A stretch of 64,000 nt of DNA from Gillisia sp. UBA3175 (GTDB lineage: Bacteria; Bacteroidota; Bacteroidia; Flavobacteriales; Flavobacteriaceae), in NCBI GenBank assembly GCA_002364325.1, contig DEXV01000006.1, positions 178,782 through 242,781 of the forward strand. The letters are read 5' to 3'. Under the pieces are notes generated by a model. It was not told the origin of the DNA. It worked only from the letters and a program-made list of their open reading frames with translations, and made no database searches. Both the position numbers and the translations under genes were made by a program. Each line of letters starts with the position of its first letter. The stretch's first letter is position 1. Below, one piece after another: positions 62,376 through 64,000 of the stretch.

Positions 62376-63966
62376 CTACTTCTTTAACTTTTTCAACCTG
62401 AAAAACTATAGGTAAAGAATACATAACTCCTACTTCTTTACCTTTTTGCTTTCCTGGGATCATTTTAGGAAGCGTATTAATTACTCGTATAGCTTCTGTT
62501 TCCAATTCTGGATGAGGAGCTCGGGCCCTTACCGATGTGATATCTCCATTTTTATCTATTTTAAATTGAACAATAACCCTGTTCACGCCAGTAAAACCTA
62601 GCTCTTTCCCTAAATTAGTATTGAAGTTCTTTTGCACATGTTCTTGAATCTTTTTAGAAACACAGTCCTTCATAGCACCCTCTCCATCCACATCTTCACA
62701 ACCTGGAAAGATTGGGATTTGGTCTACAACTGCAAATGGAACATCCATAAAATCTTTTGAATCTTGAACTTCCACAACCTCAATGATTGGTTGGGTTTTT
62801 CTATAAGCTACATAATCTTCATAAGTTTGATTCTGAAATTTTTCTGAAATTTCATATAATTTATCATCTTTTTTCTTATTAGTTTCATTGAACATATTTT
62901 CTATATAAACCTTAAACCTATAAAATGCCTCCTTGGACTTTATATGTTCATCTTTATCTATCATAAATACATCAGCAATTTCAAAAAAGCTTGCTCCATT
63001 TGCTTTCATATTCTGCAATTCGTTTCTGTAATCCTTAATTAACTTTTGATCTTCTTCACTATAATTTGAAATATTAATTTCAAAATCGGTGGTTTGGGAG
63101 GTTGCAGATGTATAAGTCAACATCAGCATAATTAATGGAACTAAAACAAAATACTTAAATTTTGCGATGGTTTTAGATTGTGATTTTTGTAACATAACTA
63201 TTCGTTTTTTGATTAATGAATGACTAAAAAATTGATTGATGAATGAAATATTTTGCGTGTTAAATGCAGTATTTAATAATTGCTGATAGTATTGTTTTTT
63301 TTCGGTATGCTTTACAACTTCCTTATCTGCAAGAAACTCATGCACGCCGGTAATATGAGATTGATAGATGTATACCAAAGGATTAAACCAAAAAACAATT
63401 CTTAACAATTCAAAAAACAGAAGATCGATACTGTGTCTTTGCTTTACATGAATTTGTTCATGAGAAATAATGGATTGCTTTTCTTCTGCAGAAAGGGATG
63501 CGCCCAGAAAAATGGTTTTAAAAAAAGTGCAAGCAATGGTAGAATTAGGTATTTCTATGATCTTAAATTCTTTCTCTATCCATATCTGCTGAAATTTGAA
63601 CATTTGACTAAGGCTCACATACTTTTTAACGAATATGAAAAGAGAAACGAACACACCTAAAAAGTATATCAACGCCCACCAATTAAAAGTAGTTATTGCA
63701 GGGTTTATTTCTGCTGAACCCGGATCTACCGATTGGGAAATTACATTCCCAAGAACAACCTCTGGAAGCATTACGCCAATTGTCTCATCTGGAATCACAT
63801 TTCCTAGGAGTTCTATTTTTAAAAAAGGAATGAGAAAGGCCAAAACTGGGGTTAGCAAAAGATAGCCCCGGTTATAACTGAAAAATGTTTCCTTTTTTAA
63901 CAACACTTCATAAACCACTATAAATAGCAGCTGAAATAAAACAACTTGTATAATGTACGCTTGCAT
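62362..63966 (-). CDS. M56-family (BlaR1-like) metallopeptidase with TonB-C domain
   Basis: The 534-residue protein has four membrane helices around an M56 peptidase domain with HEQIHVKQRH (HExxH zinc site near 170) and later ELLRIVFWFNPLVYIYQSH and HEFLADKEV. After a linker (about 270-410) comes a TonB-C domain: PIFPGCEDVDGEGAMKDCV then VNRVIVQFKIDKNGDITSV and the GKEVGVMYSLPIVFQV end. BlaR1-type proteins sense a signal and cleave a BlaI-like repressor; the TonB-C fusion is a Bacteroidota version. It follows the preceding gene by one base and overlaps the TPR start. Confidence 0.92.
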   Translation of the reverse strand: MQAYIIQVVLFQLLFIVVYEVLLKKETFFSYNRGYLLLTPVLAFLIPFLKIELLGNVIPDETIGVMLPEVVLGNVISQSVDPGSAEINPAITTFNWWALIYFLGVFVSLFIFVKKYVSLSQMFKFQQIWIEKEFKIIEIPNSTIACTFFKTIFLGASLSAEEKQSIISHEQIHVKQRHSIDLLFFELLRIVFWFNPLVYIYQSHITGVHEFLADKEVVKHTEKKQYYQQLLNTAFNTQNISFINQFFSHSLIKKRIVMLQKSQSKTIAKFKYFVLVPLIMLMLTYTSATSQTTDFEINISNYSEEDQKLIKDYRNELQNMKANGASFFEIADVFMIDKDEHIKSKEAFYRFKVYIENMFNETNKKKDDKLYEISEKFQNQTYEDYVAYRKTQPIIEVVEVQDSKDFMDVPFAVVDQIPIFPGCEDVDGEGAMKDCVSKKIQEHVQKNFNTNLGKELGFTGVNRVIVQFKIDKNGDITSVRARAPHPELETEAIRVINTLPKMIPGKQKGKEVGVMYSLPIVFQVEKVKEVDEKN

Positions 63967-63967
63967 A

Positions 63968-64000
63968 TTACTCCTCTTTATTAATTTCCTTTAAAATAGC
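63968..64000 (-). CDS. C-terminal end of an upstream gene (probable BlaI/MecI repressor)
   Basis: Only the last ten codons are present (AILKEINKEE, TAA at 63970-63968). It abuts the M56 gene by one base. In Bacteroidota, M56-TonB-C genes normally follow a BlaI/MecI-type repressor gene, so this is the likely identity, though the visible peptide alone cannot prove it. Confidence 0.5.
   Translation of the reverse strand, partial: AILKEINKEE

Noticed and set aside
1..64000. CRISPR arrays, prophage, intact insertion sequences, rRNA operon
   Set aside because: No regularly spaced repeats, phage structural genes, transposases or rRNA-like sequence were found on reading both strands.

Overview
The window is about 64 kb of AT-rich chromosomal DNA from a member of the Bacteroidota, almost certainly Flavobacteriaceae (Gramella/Gillisia-like gene content). 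The evidence is the 5' end of the gliding/type IX secretion gene sprA next to ruvA, an alternative complex III (act) operon joined to aa3 oxidase genes, many lipoproteins with a Cys lipobox, TonB-C/M56 proteins, and promoters of the Bacteroidota type (TTTG about 19-20 bp upstream of TAnnTTTG). Most of it is ordinary core genome with a few accessory genes between. No CRISPR array, rRNA operon, prophage or intact insertion sequence was seen.

Layout. 1-5.7 kb: sprA (partial), ruvA, the malic enzyme maeB, a secreted TonB-C-like protein followed by a broken copy of the same kind of domain, and queG. 5.8-10 kb: an accessory stretch with a lipoprotein of unknown role, a cytochrome P450, an ice-binding-like (DUF3494) lipoprotein and an AraC-type regulator. 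10.4-23.7 kb: ruvB, then an eight-gene respiratory operon on the minus strand, actABCDEF-coxMN, read from a promoter near 23.70 kb and ending in a hairpin near 11.55 kb. 23.8-29.3 kb: a SPOR protein and the rimP-nusA-infB operon, whose short leader contains a terminator-like hairpin. 29.4-35.5 kb: a universal stress protein, small or unknown proteins, a phosphoesterase, thioredoxin, a GAF histidine kinase and tRNA-Gln(TTG). 35.7-41.3 kb: a large DUF2723 membrane protein, a polysaccharide deacetylase, a thioredoxin-fold protein without active-site cysteines, and a membrane phosphoesterase. 41.7-47.5 kb: a nitrogen-storage locus with cyanophycin synthetase (cphA), cyanophycinase (cphB), an isoaspartyl peptidase (iaaA) and a glycosylasparaginase-family enzyme. 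47.6-56 kb: polA, a lipoprotein subtilase, a lipocalin-like lipoprotein, and rplM-rpsI, rpsB, tsf with structured leaders. 56-64 kb: DUF4260, a cyclase-family protein, hemW, an S23-type four-helix-bundle gene wedged between hemW and ruvC, a GT2 glycosyltransferase, and a BlaI/M56/TPR/TonB-C signalling cluster in which the TPR gene carries a frameshift.

How the parts work together. The act-cox operon would carry electrons from menaquinol through complex III to the oxidase. The cph locus can make cyanophycin (CphA), cut it to beta-Asp-Arg (CphB) and hydrolyse the dipeptide to Asp and Arg (IaaA), a complete storage cycle. All three resolvasome genes (ruvA, ruvB, ruvC) are present, at three separate loci. 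The items most worth a second look are the hairpin plus U-run just before rimP-nusA-infB, the complete cyanophycin cycle in a heterotrophic flavobacterium, the helix-hairpin-helix-like tail on ActC, the 21-bp-spaced direct repeats between the AraC gene and the ice-binding-like gene, and the decayed or duplicated sequences beside tRNA-Gln and around the four-helix-bundle gene.
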